Under the pieces are notes generated by a model, which saw only the letters and a program-made list of their open reading frames with translations, had not been told where the DNA came from and searched no databases. A stretch of DNA of 64,000 nucleotides, from assembly GCA_009823505.1 (NCBI GenBank), contig VZQC01013703.1, forward strand, positions 268,646 to 332,645, in the 5' to 3' direction. A program made the translations under genes and the position numbers. This document shows, one piece after another, positions 55,133 through 64,000 of this stretch; the first letter of the stretch is position 1; every line of letters starts with the position of its first letter. This DNA is from Rhizomys pruinosus. Its lineage: Eukaryota > Chordata > Mammalia > Rodentia > Spalacidae.

Positions 55133-55456
55133 AGGCTGTGTCTTGCCCTTAAGTTACTCCATATTGTATAGAACAGTAGCTTTCAGGCTGTGTCTCGCCT
55201 TGTATCATTAATTTTATAGTTAGCCTGAGTCTGTTCCATTTTGAGTACAAATGCTGAAAAAGAATGATTCTGTATCTTGTTTGTACAAATAAACAGCCAC
55301 CATATGCCCAGCACAAAATAAGGCACAGGGTAATAACTTATTATGCAAATAAGATTACCACCTCTGAATTTAACAAGTTAAACTAGGAATATATGAACAA
55401 GTGAGTACCTCAAACCTATATGTAAAAACAAAAGAAAACAAAACAAACAAAACACA

Positions 55457-55497
<41 letters not shown>

Positions 55498-55861
55498 CAC
55501 ATCCCGAGAACTTCTGAAAATGCCAGCCAAGCAAGTGATGCAGTTCTCTCTCCTCAGTCACATAAACAGAAAGACACCTAACACTGAGTAAGACAGCACC
55601 CACCAACCCTCGTCAGACCATCCATCTGGTGCATGCATCATGGGACTGACAGGCAATGAACTCCTGACTCTGTCCTCTGAGCTTCTATGCAATTCCCTGC
55701 GTATATAGCCTGCTCATCTGGACTCAGCTTTGTGCCTTAGACCAGCTACACCTACCTGAAGCAGTTCTCCACCAAATACCTATATGGCTTGTTAAATTTG
55801 ACCCAACTTTAATGACTGCATTGATATCAGCTCTTTGTTCTCTCAGTAAAGTTTCTGAAGC

Positions 55862-55897
<36 letters not shown>
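55133..55897 (+). mobile_element. 765-bp insertion in the L1 flanked by a 10-bp duplication; family unknown
   Basis: AAGAATCTTC occurs at 55123-55132 and 55898-55907, and the L1 reads through when the block is removed. The block holds a (CA)n at 55449-55497, an octamer ATGCAAAT at 55345 and ends in (CA)n at 55862-55896. It is not a recognised SINE; it may be an LTR or a retrocopied transcript. Confidence 0.55.
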
Positions 55898-55900
<3 letters not shown>

Positions 55901-55907
55901 AATCTTC

Positions 55908-56045
55908 TCTAATGTTGTGAAAATGTTATGCTGCTTTCTCCTGGCATGTAAAGTTTCTGCTGAAAAGTCTGCTGTCAGGTGAGTTGGGACACATATGTGT
56001 TTTTTTGTTATATCTTGAAATCTTCTCTTCATTTTTTGTTTTTGA
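55908..56045 (-). mobile_element. Old L1 ORF2, antisense, segment 5
   Basis: GCTGCTTTCTCCTGGCATGTAAAGTTTCTGCTGAAAAGTCTGCTGTCAGG is the next part of antisense ORF2 after segment 4. Confidence 0.85.
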
Positions 56046-56049
56046 GATC

Positions 56050-57390
56050 TTGGTTGTAAAATGCCCTCAGGGCATGCTTGATGAAGTCAAATGGGGCCAT
56101 ATCCCTGTATAACTAACACTAAAAGCCTTTTGAAAAGTCATGTAAAAAAAAAAAAGAAAAGTCATGTGGAACCCACTACCCAAGAAGCTTCTTAAAATAA
56201 ACACATATACATGTATAAAAATAGTTTAAATGGAGTTACCCCATAACAGGGGGACAGTACCCCTACCAGACACCATAAGCTAGCAATTAAAAAGCTTAAT
56301 GCCAGCAATGGATTCCCTCTTTTGGAACTGTTGACAGAGGTGGGGGGGGATCCCACAAACTCTCCAAGAATACAGTTATTGCCATTGATCTTTATTACCC
56401 TACAGAAATCGACACTAAGATCCTGTTTGCTGAAGACGCAATATGCATGAGTTGTTGAACAAACATGGAGAAATCAAGCTGGAGCTTCCCTCTATGCTTC
56501 ATCTTAGTGACTAGCTTTCCAAGTGATTAAAGGTGTTATGCATACTCCTGGAAGAGAAAAGACATCGCCAGTCTAACCCATTTGTGGGCTCTGTGAGCTA
56601 CAATAAAGACTAGCCTGGCAAGATACATCTACTGATGCAAAAGTGGTGCAAATGTTCTGGGAGTAACCAAATACTCTCTGATTGAATTTAAAGGCTGCTT
56701 CACAAAATGGAGCCTGTACTTGGCACTATTATCAAGCCAAGAGCTTGTGTCAAGACAGGTGTCAGAGCATAGGGGTGAACTAATATTGTTCTGCTAAATG
56801 GACATATTATTAAACTGACTTCTGATGACTTACTGTCACAACAGAGAAAGCTTCTTCTGGCAGATGGTGCTTAACACAGGGGCCTGAAACTGGTCAATGT
56901 ACCGAATAGGAGACTATGGAATGAATGCTCATCCTTAAATAGGACACCTGTATCATGCCCTTTCCTCCCAAGGCTCAGGGCTCATTGCAGAAGAGGGGGA
57001 GGAAAGGTTGTCAAGTTAGGGAAGGTGGATGAATACAAGGAAACACTGTTTTCCAGACACAACAAGGTAGTTGCACCCATGACCCCACAATACCTGTAAC
57101 AGCATAATACCTAGCTGAGGAACTGTTGACAACTGATGGCTGCTGGGAGAAGGAGAGTCTGTTTTCTTTTAGGATATGACAGTGTGTAGATAGACCACAT
57201 TCCAGGGTGTGGATCCACATCCAGAAGTATTTGGGGAACAGAAATTAGACTCAATAGGTCTTTAAAATAATAGAGGACATGAAGCGGAGGCTGGTAGAGA
57301 GGTGGAAGTAGATCTGAGAGGAGATGGGAGGGGGATCTGCATATTATCAAAATATATTGTATGAAATGAAGGAAAAGTTCTCACAAACTT
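56050..57390 (+). mobile_element. Lx-type L1 3' end/3' UTR
   Basis: From about 56930: CCCTTTCCTCCCAAGGCTCAGGGCTCATTGCAGAAGAGGGGG, GATGAATACAAGGAAACACTGTTTTCCAGACACAACA, TGCTGGGAGAAGGAGAGTC, GAGGACATGAAG, ATATATTGTATGAAATG, the known order of rodent Lx 3' UTR. The part before 56930 is probably its upstream region but less certain. Confidence 0.75.
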
Positions 57391-57523
57391 TATTCATTTT
57401 TTTGCTTGGTACATTTTCAAATAACTGTCTCTTTTCTTTGATCTAGCCTGATTCTGATGTTCTCTACCACATGTGAAATTTCAGTGAATACATACACAAA
57501 TTTTATGTGTACATGCATGTTAA

Positions 57524-57552
57524 TGTGTGTGTGTGTGTGTGTGTGTGTGTGA
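57524..57552 (+). repeat. (GT)n microsatellite
   Basis: About 14 GT units. Confidence 0.93.
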
Positions 57553-57671
57553 CCTCACCGAATATATTTTTTAGCTCAAGAATGTCTATGATTATAAAAA
57601 ATTGTTTCTGTTTGTTGAATTTTCCTTTTAGAACATCATTTCTATGTACTTTCTTCAAGTTCATTGAATTT

Positions 57672-57824
57672 CCTTTTTTTTTTTTTTGTCTTTTTGAGAC
57701 AAGGTCTCCCTCAGGCTGTCCTGGAACTCACTCTGTAGACCAGGCTGGCCTTGAACTCACAAAGATCCACCTGCCTCTGCCTCCTGAGTGCTAGGATTAA
57801 AGGTGTGCGCCACCACGCCTGGCT
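57672..57824 (-). repeat. B1 SINE
   Basis: Poly-T, GTCTTTTTGAGACAAGGTCTCCCTCAGGCTGTCC ... GTGTGCGCCACCACGCCTGGC. Has a deletion in the GTAGCCCCAG segment. Confidence 0.95.
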
Positions 57825-57837
57825 TAAATCAGTTGTT

Positions 57838-57992
57838 AGCTGGGTATGGTGGCTCCTACCTATAATCCCAGCACTTGGGAGGTGGCAGCAAGAGACTCGG
57901 GAGTTTAAGATCACCCTCAGCTATACAATGAATTTAAGCCTAGATTGGGTTACAAGGAGATCCTGTCTTCAAACAAAATAACAACAAAACCC
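57838..57992 (+). repeat. B1-related SINE (older)
   Basis: AGCTGGGTATGGTGGCTCCTACCTATAATCCCAGCACTTGGGAGG ... GAGATCCTGTCTTCAAACAAAATAAC. Middle part is B4-like (AAGATCACCCTCAGCTATACA). Confidence 0.7.
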
Positions 57993-59400
57993 TGACACCT
58001 GCCCCTCTGGAAAACCCCAGCAAAGCAACAGTAGCAACAAAAGCAGCCTTGTTAAATTCTCTTCTGAGAGCTGGCTCTTTCTTCGTTGTATCCAGTCAAC
58101 TTTTGGCCCCTCCCATTTTTACCATGGGAGGCCATGTTTTCCTGAAGTTTTCAATGCTTACTGGTATGCAGCATCACATGGACAATGAAGGGTTACATAT
58201 TTAATTGATTCTTCATGATTTATCTTGTGGAAGCCCCCCCCCCCGACTTTCTTTCCAGAAATTCTAAGCACATTGCTTATTTCCTCTAAGCACATTGCTT
58301 ATTTCCTCTAAGCCTTGTATTTCAGCACTGGATGGCATCTGTGTCCAAGTTTGCTGGGATTTTGCTGTTGATGTATTGCTATTGTTTCAACACTAGAGGG
58401 TGATCCAAAGCCAGCTCTGTCATAATTTCATAATTGGTGGGTTAAGGAGGAACCAGTGGAGTTCTTGGAAATCACCACCTCTCCCCTCAAGCGTCTTACT
58501 GAGGTGGGGACAGACCCAGATGCCTCATCCAGGGTTGTGGCCTCTGCTTAGGAGCTGTGAGAATCTGCTGAATTCTGGGCAGAATCACTACATGCTACAT
58601 TGGACTCCCAATTCCTTTTTAACTATATTACACCCTGAAGTCATAGTCTACCAAGGTTACCATAGCACTGAGAAAGCACCAAGGCCCACACTATTATGGA
58701 CTGCCTATCGTAGAGGTGGGTTCACAACTTATGACTGCCACAACCACAGATGATACTGCCTGGAGAAGTCTAATGAATGAATACATGTCTTCCCTGGGGT
58801 ACAGGAGCTGTTCCAGAAGCTGCATTTGCAGGTAGGCCTTGCTTCTTAGACTGTTATGAAGAGAATTTTGTGCATAGATAGCTATTCAGCCAGTGTGTGT
58901 GTAGGGAGATGATCTCTGGAGGATCTGAGTGGAAATTGTTTTGTTTTATTGTGGTCTGTTCTCTAATGCTGCTAGTATATGCAACCGATTTTTGTGTTTT
59001 GAACTTGTATATCTGACTGGTTCTGGTAGCTTTTTAGGGGAGTAGATTCCTAAAGATTTTATCTGTTAACATTTTTGTATGATTTTTTTTTCTTTTTCTT
59101 ATTTTATTGCTTTGGCCAGGACCTTCAGTACAATGTTGAATAAACAGAAACAAAATTTTTACTTGGTTACCTAGTGATATTGCTTTTTGGTACTTTATGG
59201 ATTCTTTTATCCATGTGATAATGTATCAGTTTTTATTTAAATTTGCTGCATTTTACAAATAGCCAATACTATTGATTTTGTCATGATTTTTGCTACATTG
59301 AGATGATCATACAGGTTTATTTCATTTTTCAATATAGTAAGTTACATTCATAATTATTAATTTTGTGGCATTAGGGTTAAACCTATGGCCTTATGTATGC
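57993..59400. other. Unassigned sequence
   Basis: No SINE or exon recognised. Contains a 22-bp tandem pair at 58264-58307. A 117-codon + strand frame (58400-58753) has no family I recognise and no splice or start context that supports a gene. Confidence 0.4.
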
Positions 59401-59420
59401 TAGATAAGAATTCTACTAAG

Positions 59421-59574
59421 AGTTGGGTGTGGTGGTGCACACCTTTAATCCCAGCACTCAGGAGGCAGAGGCAGGTGGATCTCTGTGAGTTCAAGGCCAG
59501 CCTGGTCTACAGAGCTAGCTCCAGGCCAGCTGGGACTAAAAGGAGACTCTGTCTCAAAAAGACAAAAAAAAAAA
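59421..59574 (+). repeat. B1 SINE
   Basis: Full B1 with target-site duplication AATTCTACTAAG at 59409-59420 and 59575-59586. Confidence 0.96.
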
Positions 59575-59657
59575 AATTCTACTAAGAAACCTCCAGCACT
59601 TATAGATTTATTTTTCCCAGATTTCTTAAAAGTTAAATAACTTTTGTATTCTTTTGG

Positions 59658-59895
59658 TTTTTATTATTTATTTATTTATTATTTGTATGAATGTATTGTC
59701 TGCATGTAGGTTTGTGCATCCATGTCATGCAATGCCGTGGAGGTCAGAAGAGGGCGTCAGATTCCCCTGGAACTGGAGTTCTCCTGGAATTGGAGTTACA
59801 GATGGCTCTCAGCCGCCATGTGGGTGCTGGGGATCGAACCCAGGTCTTCTCAAGAGCAGTCGGCGCTGTTAACTGCTAGGCCATCTCTCCATCCC
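59658..59895 (-). repeat. B2-type SINE, long form, young insertion
   Basis: Body with 17-bp duplication. Perfect 19-bp target-site duplication AACTTTTGTATTCTTTTGG at 59639-59657 and 59896-59914. Confidence 0.97.
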
Positions 59896-59966
59896 AACTT
59901 TTGTATTCTTTTGGATAAATGACACATGGCTACAATATATTATGTTCCTTGTAAAGATTTTTCATT

Positions 59967-60140
59967 TGGGCAGAACAGACTGCTCAATGATTCAGACCAC
60001 TTGCTGTTCTTGCCGCTGTCCCAGGGTCCCAGGTTTAGTTCACAGCACCCACGCGTTGCCTCAAGACCACCTATAACTCTAGCTCCATGGGATCAGGCAT
60101 CCTTTTCTAGCCTCTGTGGGCACTCACACCCATGTACACA

Positions 60141-60175
<35 letters not shown>

Positions 60176-60180
60176 CACAC
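59967..60180 (+). repeat. B3-type SINE with (CA)n tail
   Basis: AACAGACTGCTCAATGATTCAGACCACTTGCTGTTCTTGC ... AGTTCACAGCACCCACGCG ... CTATAACTCTAGCTCCATGGGATCAGGCATCC ... (CA)n at 60142-60174. Confidence 0.8.
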
Positions 60181-60299
60181 AAAATCTAAAATGATTTTTC
60201 ATTCATGTCTATGAGGGATATTAGTCAGTAATTTATTTCTTCATAACATCTTAATAAGATTGCTATCTCAGATTTTAGTAGCCACATAAAATGAGTTGG

Positions 60300-60445
60300 G
60301 CCAGGCGTGATGGTGCACGCCTTTAATCCTAGCACTTGGGAGGCAGAGGCAGGTTGATGTCTGTGAGTTCAAGGACAGTCTGGTTTACAGAGTGAGTTTT
60401 AGGACAGCCAGAGCCACAGGGAGACCCTGTCTCAAAAGGACAAAA
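60300..60445 (+). repeat. B1 SINE
   Basis: GCCAGGCGTGATGGTGCACGCC to CTCAAAAGGACAAAA. Target-site duplication AAAATGAGTTGG at 60288-60299 and 60446-60457. Confidence 0.96.
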
Positions 60446-60867
60446 AAAATGAGTTGGAAACTCCTCTTTCCCCCTTTTTTTGTATATTTGTAGAAGATTG
60501 GTGTTCCCTAAAATGTTTGGTATGCTTCACAAGTGAAGCAATTCTGAGCCTAGGGATTTCTTTGTGGGGATGCTTTTGATGGAAAATTCAATTTCTTTAA
60601 TGAATAATTGGCTATTCGGATTTAAATTTTCATCTTTTATCAGTTTTGATGACATGTGCTTTTCAAGTATGTTATTCATTTCACTGAGGTTATAAAATTT
60701 ATTGACACTTGTTGTTGCCTATAATATGACTTTGTATTCTTTTAATGACTATAGAATCTGAAAATATTTCTTCTTTAATTTCTGATATTGATAATGTGTA
60801 GGTCTTTTCTAGGTTGTGCAAGATTCTTTCTCCTTTTCTTTCCCTTTTCAAAGCTGCTCTCTGCCTG

Positions 60868-60869
60868 TG

Positions 60870-60919
<50 letters not shown>

Positions 60920-60930
60920 TCTCTCTGGTG
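60868..60930 (+). repeat. (CT)n microsatellite
   Basis: About 30 CT units with one CCCT interruption. A short antisense tRNA-SINE-like piece (TGGTGCTGGGGTCTGAACC...GGCAAGCACTCTCCC) follows to about 60995. Confidence 0.93.
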
Positions 60931-61093
60931 CTGGGGTCTGAACCAGGCAGAACCTTGCAGATGCCAGGCAAGCACTCTCCCACTTACCTACGTCCCCACA
61001 GCTCTTGGTCTCTCTTGATCCTTTTGAAAAAACAACCTAGACTTTATTTTTGTAAGTTTCTCTAATTCTGTATAACAGGTTTTACTCTCACCT

Positions 61094-61327
61094 TTATTAT
61101 TATTATTATTGTTAATTTTTATTTTTTATGTGTATGAGTGTATTGCCTGCATGTGTGTAAGTGCACCCATGTCATGCAATGCCTGAGGAGGTCAGAAGGG
61201 GGCGTTAGATCCCATGGAACTGAGGTTATGGAGAGTTATTAGCTGCCATGAGGGTGCTGGGAATTGAACCCAGGTCCTCTGCAAGACCACTCAGTGCTCT
61301 TAATCACGGAGCCTTCTCTCCAGCTCC
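61094..61327 (-). repeat. B2/B3-type SINE with (TTA)n tail
   Basis: TTATTATTATTATTGTTAATTTTTATTTTTTATGTG tail, GTCAGAAGGGGGCGTTAGATCCCATGGAACTG, ending TCTTAATCACGGAGCCTTCTCTCCAGC. Confidence 0.92.
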
Positions 61328-61733
61328 TACTCTGCTCTTTTAAATTTGCTTCCTTTTACTTAACTTGGTTTTACTTTGTCCTTTAATTAGATTAGGGGTT
61401 TTCAACCTTAACACTTTTAGCTTTTCTGACTGGATAATTACTCACAAGGAGCTGTCTGACTACTATAAGGTGTGACCTCCACGCACTAGATTGCCAGGAG
61501 CTTACCCACTCAGCTACAGCAACAAATTGTCATCTAGTTCCAGAAAAACAAGGATCTCATGTCTTGTCTTTGTGCAGATCCTAACTTTTAACGTTTGTGT
61601 CTGTATAAATAAAGGGCTGTGAGAGTGAGTTTTTAGGCTACAAAACTTGCATGGTAGGAGACCATGGAAGGGAAACAAGAGGCTGGAGGAGGGAGGGCAA
61701 GAGGTCACATTTGACTTGAGAGGGGAAAGGAGG

Positions 61734-61828
61734 CNTTGGTCTTTTTGAGACAGGGTCTCCCTGTAGCTCCGGCTGTCCTGGAACTCACAAAGATCCACCT
61801 GCCTCTGCCTCCCAACCATGCCCGGCTG
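61734..61828 (-). repeat. B1 SINE with two internal deletions, next to an N
   Basis: N at 61735. Antisense B1 lacks 29 bases between two GAACTCAC repeats and about 25 bases between CTCCCA and ACCATGCCC. No poly-T precedes it, so the left end may be an assembly join. Confidence 0.88.
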
Positions 61829-62072
61829 CTTTTATACCTTCAATCATAACCTAAATATGTATGCACTAGATAATCACAAAAACATTTCCTTTTTGGGGGG
61901 GTCTCCCCTATGCATTTTAATTTTAATGGGTACTGAGAAATCACCCTCTTGGCTGGTTGAGATTTACACTTAGGTCATATGAGAACTCATCTTCCCCACC
62001 GTCTCACCACGAATGGGACTGACACACTTTCATGTGTCTTGCCACTGTTGACACTTAAAAATGATACCTCTC

Positions 62073-62231
62073 TTGCCAGGCGTGGTGGCGCACGCCTTTA
62101 ATCCTAGCACTTGGGAGGCAGAGGCAGATGGATCTTTGTGAGTTCAAGGCCGGCCTGGCTTACGGAGGGAATTCCAGGACAGCTGGGGCTACAGGGAGAC
62201 CCTGTCTCAAAAAGACAAAAAAAAAAAAAAT
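62073..62231 (+). repeat. B1 SINE, first of a nested pair
   Basis: Complete B1 with target-site duplication TGATACCTCTC at 62062-62072 and 62232-62242. Confidence 0.96.
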
Positions 62232-62242
62232 TGATACCTCTC

Positions 62243-62346
62243 AGGAGGCAGAGGCAGGCAGATCTCTGTGAGTTCAAGGCCAGCCTGGTCTACAGAGTGA
62301 GTTCCAGGCCAGCTGGGGCTATAGAAAGAGCTTGTCTCAAAAAAAA
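62243..62346 (+). repeat. B1 SINE, 5'-truncated, second of the pair
   Basis: Starts AGGAGGCAGAGGCAGGC and ends GTCTCAAAAAAAA; followed by GATACCTC, a third copy of the target sequence. Confidence 0.92.
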
Positions 62347-62555
62347 GATACCTCAGGATATTTTGGTTCATGCATCTCCCTTCCTACTTGGGAATGTTTG
62401 AGTTTTTTTCCTGTATTTAACATCCTTTCTTTGTTCCCATCCTACTTGTGTTTGATCCTATCCTCTGTGGTCTCCAGCAGCACAGAAAGATCAGTCCTTC
62501 CTAGGATATATGATTGACCGTCTATAAACAGAAGCCAGTAAGTTAGCATTCTTCT

Positions 62556-62808
62556 CTTTTTTTTTAATTTTTTTAATTTATTTTTGTATATGTATAAATG
62601 TACTGTCTGCATGCAGGTCTGTGCACCCATGTCATGCAATGCCGCGGAGGTCAGAAGAGGGTGTCGGATTCCCCTGGAACTGGAGTTCTCCTGGAATTGG
62701 AGTTTCAGACGGTTCTCCGCCACCATGTGGGTGCTGGGGATCGAACCCGGGTCCTCTGTAAGAGCGGTCAGCGCTCTTAACCGCTAGGCCATCTCTCCAG
62801 CCCCCAAT
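62556..62808 (-). repeat. B2-type SINE, long form
   Basis: Antisense with the 17-bp duplication; ends CGCTAGGCCATCTCTCCAGCCCCC. Short duplication ATTCTTCT on both sides (62548-62555, 62809-62816). Confidence 0.95.
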
Positions 62809-62889
62809 ATTCTTCTAAGGTCTAAGAATGTGAGTAGCAGGTAAACTGAAGGCTGGAAGCTCCTGGATAAAAAGGACTCAAAGACTCAC

Positions 62890-63245
62890 ACTGGAGGTAG
62901 GGAGATGGCTTGGTTGGTAAAGTGTTTGCCAGGCAAACATCAGGACCTGAGTTCAGAACTCTCACCACCCATATAAAAAGCGAAGCATGGCAGGCGTATG
63001 TTACCCCACTACTATGGAGAGTGGACAGAGAGGAAAATTCCTGGAGCTCAAGGGACAACCGGTCTAGATGAATCAGGGGGCTCTAAGTTCAGTGAGAGAC
63101 CCTGTCTCAAAAAAAACAAGGTGGAAAGCCACTGAAGGAAACATTTATTATCAATCTCTGGTCTCCCCACATGTGCATAGGTATGCACAGGCACCCACAT
63201 GCACACCTGCAAACACACATGACACATACATGTACACACAGAGTT
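62890..63245 (+). repeat. B4-type SINE
   Basis: GGTAGGGAGATGGCTTGGTTGGTAAAGTGTTTGCCAGGCAAACATCAGGACCTGAGTTC ... GTTCAGTGAGAGACCCTGTCTCAAAAAAAACAAGGTGGAAAGCC ... CATGCACACCTGC...(ACAC) tail. Confidence 0.8.
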
Positions 63246-63375
63246 TCACACTATTTGCATGCCCTGAGGTCATTGTATCACACTCATTCTGCTAATGCTA
63301 ATTAAATGCCTATGATCTAAAACTTTATCCTGCAGATGCAAGAACAAGTACTAATGATGGGCTAGGCATAATGAT

Positions 63376-63537
63376 GGGATAGGCTTGGTGGTGCACACCT
63401 TTAATCCTTCCCAGCCCTCCGGAGGCAGAAGCAGGCAGGGAGTTCAAGGCCACCGTGGTCTACATAGTAAGTACCAGGCCAGCTAGGGCTACAGGGAGAC
63501 CCTGTCTAGAAAAGACCAAAAAAAAAAAAAAACCAAA
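63376..63537 (+). repeat. B1 SINE, diverged
   Basis: GGCTTGGTGGTGCACACCTTTAATCCTTCCCAGCCCTCCGGAGGC ... CCCTGTCTAGAAAAGACC plus poly-A. Shortened at the GGATCTTTGTGAG segment. Confidence 0.93.
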
Positions 63538-63782
63538 AAGAAACAGAGTACTGATGATGTACAGTTCCAGTCTCATCATGATTCCAGAAGTCTCTTTACT
63601 GATATCCCTACGTATTTCCTTTTTATGAGTATTGATGGGCAATTATAACATCATTAGCCGTAATTAAATTCCCATTTTGTACTTTTCAAATTTTCCTTGC
63701 TACCAATCAGGGCTAATTATCTAAAATGTTCTCTGGAACTATGCATCTACATACAGAACCTTAATCCTTTGGGCATGTTTTT

Positions 63783-64000
63783 TACACTTATTATTTATTA
63801 TTTTTATCTTATGTGTATGAATGTATTGCCTTCATGGATGTAAGTGCATTCATGTTGTGCAATGCCTGAAGAGGTCAGAAGAGGGCATTTAATCTCCCAG
63901 AACTGGAGTTAGGGACAGTTGTTAGCCGCCATGTAGTATGCTGGGAATCAAACACCAGCCCTCTACAAGAGCAACCAGTGCTCTTAACTGCTGGGCCATC
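63783..64000 (-). repeat. B2-type SINE, cut by the window edge
   Basis: TTATTATTTATTATTTTTATCTTATGTGTATGAATG ... TCTTAACTGCTGGGCCATC; the last bases of the tRNA head lie beyond 64000. Confidence 0.93.

Noticed and set aside
55345..55352. Octamer ATGCAAAT, and reverse octamers near 4333, 30205, 36643 and 63254
   Set aside because: Isolated 8-mers inside repeats or without partner motifs; expected by chance in 64 kb.
58400..58753. 117-codon + strand frame
   Set aside because: No homologue recognised, no TATA, splice or poly(A) context; left as unassigned sequence.
60699..60983. Arg-Glu repeat protein frames
   Set aside because: Translation of the (CT)n/(GA)n microsatellite.
1..64000. Prokaryote-style systems (CRISPR, operons, riboswitches, phage)
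   Set aside because: Spliced gene, B1/B2 SINEs and L1 show mammalian nuclear DNA; no regularly spaced repeats or gene clusters seen.

Overview
The window is nuclear DNA from a rodent, most likely a muroid outside the mouse/rat group. It is full of B1 (7SL-derived) SINEs and B2/B3-type tRNA-derived SINEs, with B4/ID elements, Lx-type L1 3' ends and older MIR and hAT remnants. The species cannot be named from sequence alone. There is no operon, CRISPR array, RNA gene or other prokaryotic feature.

The only gene I can support is POU2AF1 (OCA-B/OBF-1/BOB.1), the lymphoid co-activator of the octamer factors Oct-1 and Oct-2. It lies on the + strand in five coding exons: 108-123, 20613-20737, 21330-21372, 21459-21724 and 24584-24898. 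All four introns have GT...AG ends, phases agree throughout, and the product is 254 aa. The window opens inside the 5' UTR, so the promoter is outside. Intron 1 (20.5 kb) is mostly SINEs and old repeats, but holds one clean octamer/ETS motif pair near 16.47 kb. The 3' UTR starts at 24899 and its end is not clear.

From about 25.9 kb to the end there is no recognisable gene. The layout is: a + strand L1 broken by a (CT)n(TA)n microsatellite and an N (25.9-26.66 kb); a 7.1 kb block (26.66-33.80 kb) that is an error-laden second copy of the 6.0 kb that follows (33.87-39.91 kb); SINE-rich sequence with a solo LTR (44.96-45.45 kb); an old minus-strand L1 (about 47.1-56.0 kb) carrying two SINEs, a complete two-LTR class II-like endogenous retrovirus (48.39-53.71 kb) and other insertions; an Lx L1 3' end (56.05-57.39 kb); and SINE-dense sequence to the right edge.

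The strongest unexplained structure is the 26.66-39.91 kb tandem pair. The first copy holds the same SINE insertions at the same sites, is padded with small insertions and substitutions in some stretches and essentially identical in others, and both copies abut the same microsatellite. I read this as a false duplication made by gap filling with uncorrected long reads, not as biology. The points of real biological interest are a shifted POU2AF1 exon 2 acceptor that removes two codons, an open in-frame 5' leader with a myristoylation-like peptide, the octamer/ETS pair, an ERV whose LTRs differ by a 41-bp U3 duplication, a solo LTR, and a recently active B2 subfamily marked by a 17-bp internal duplication.
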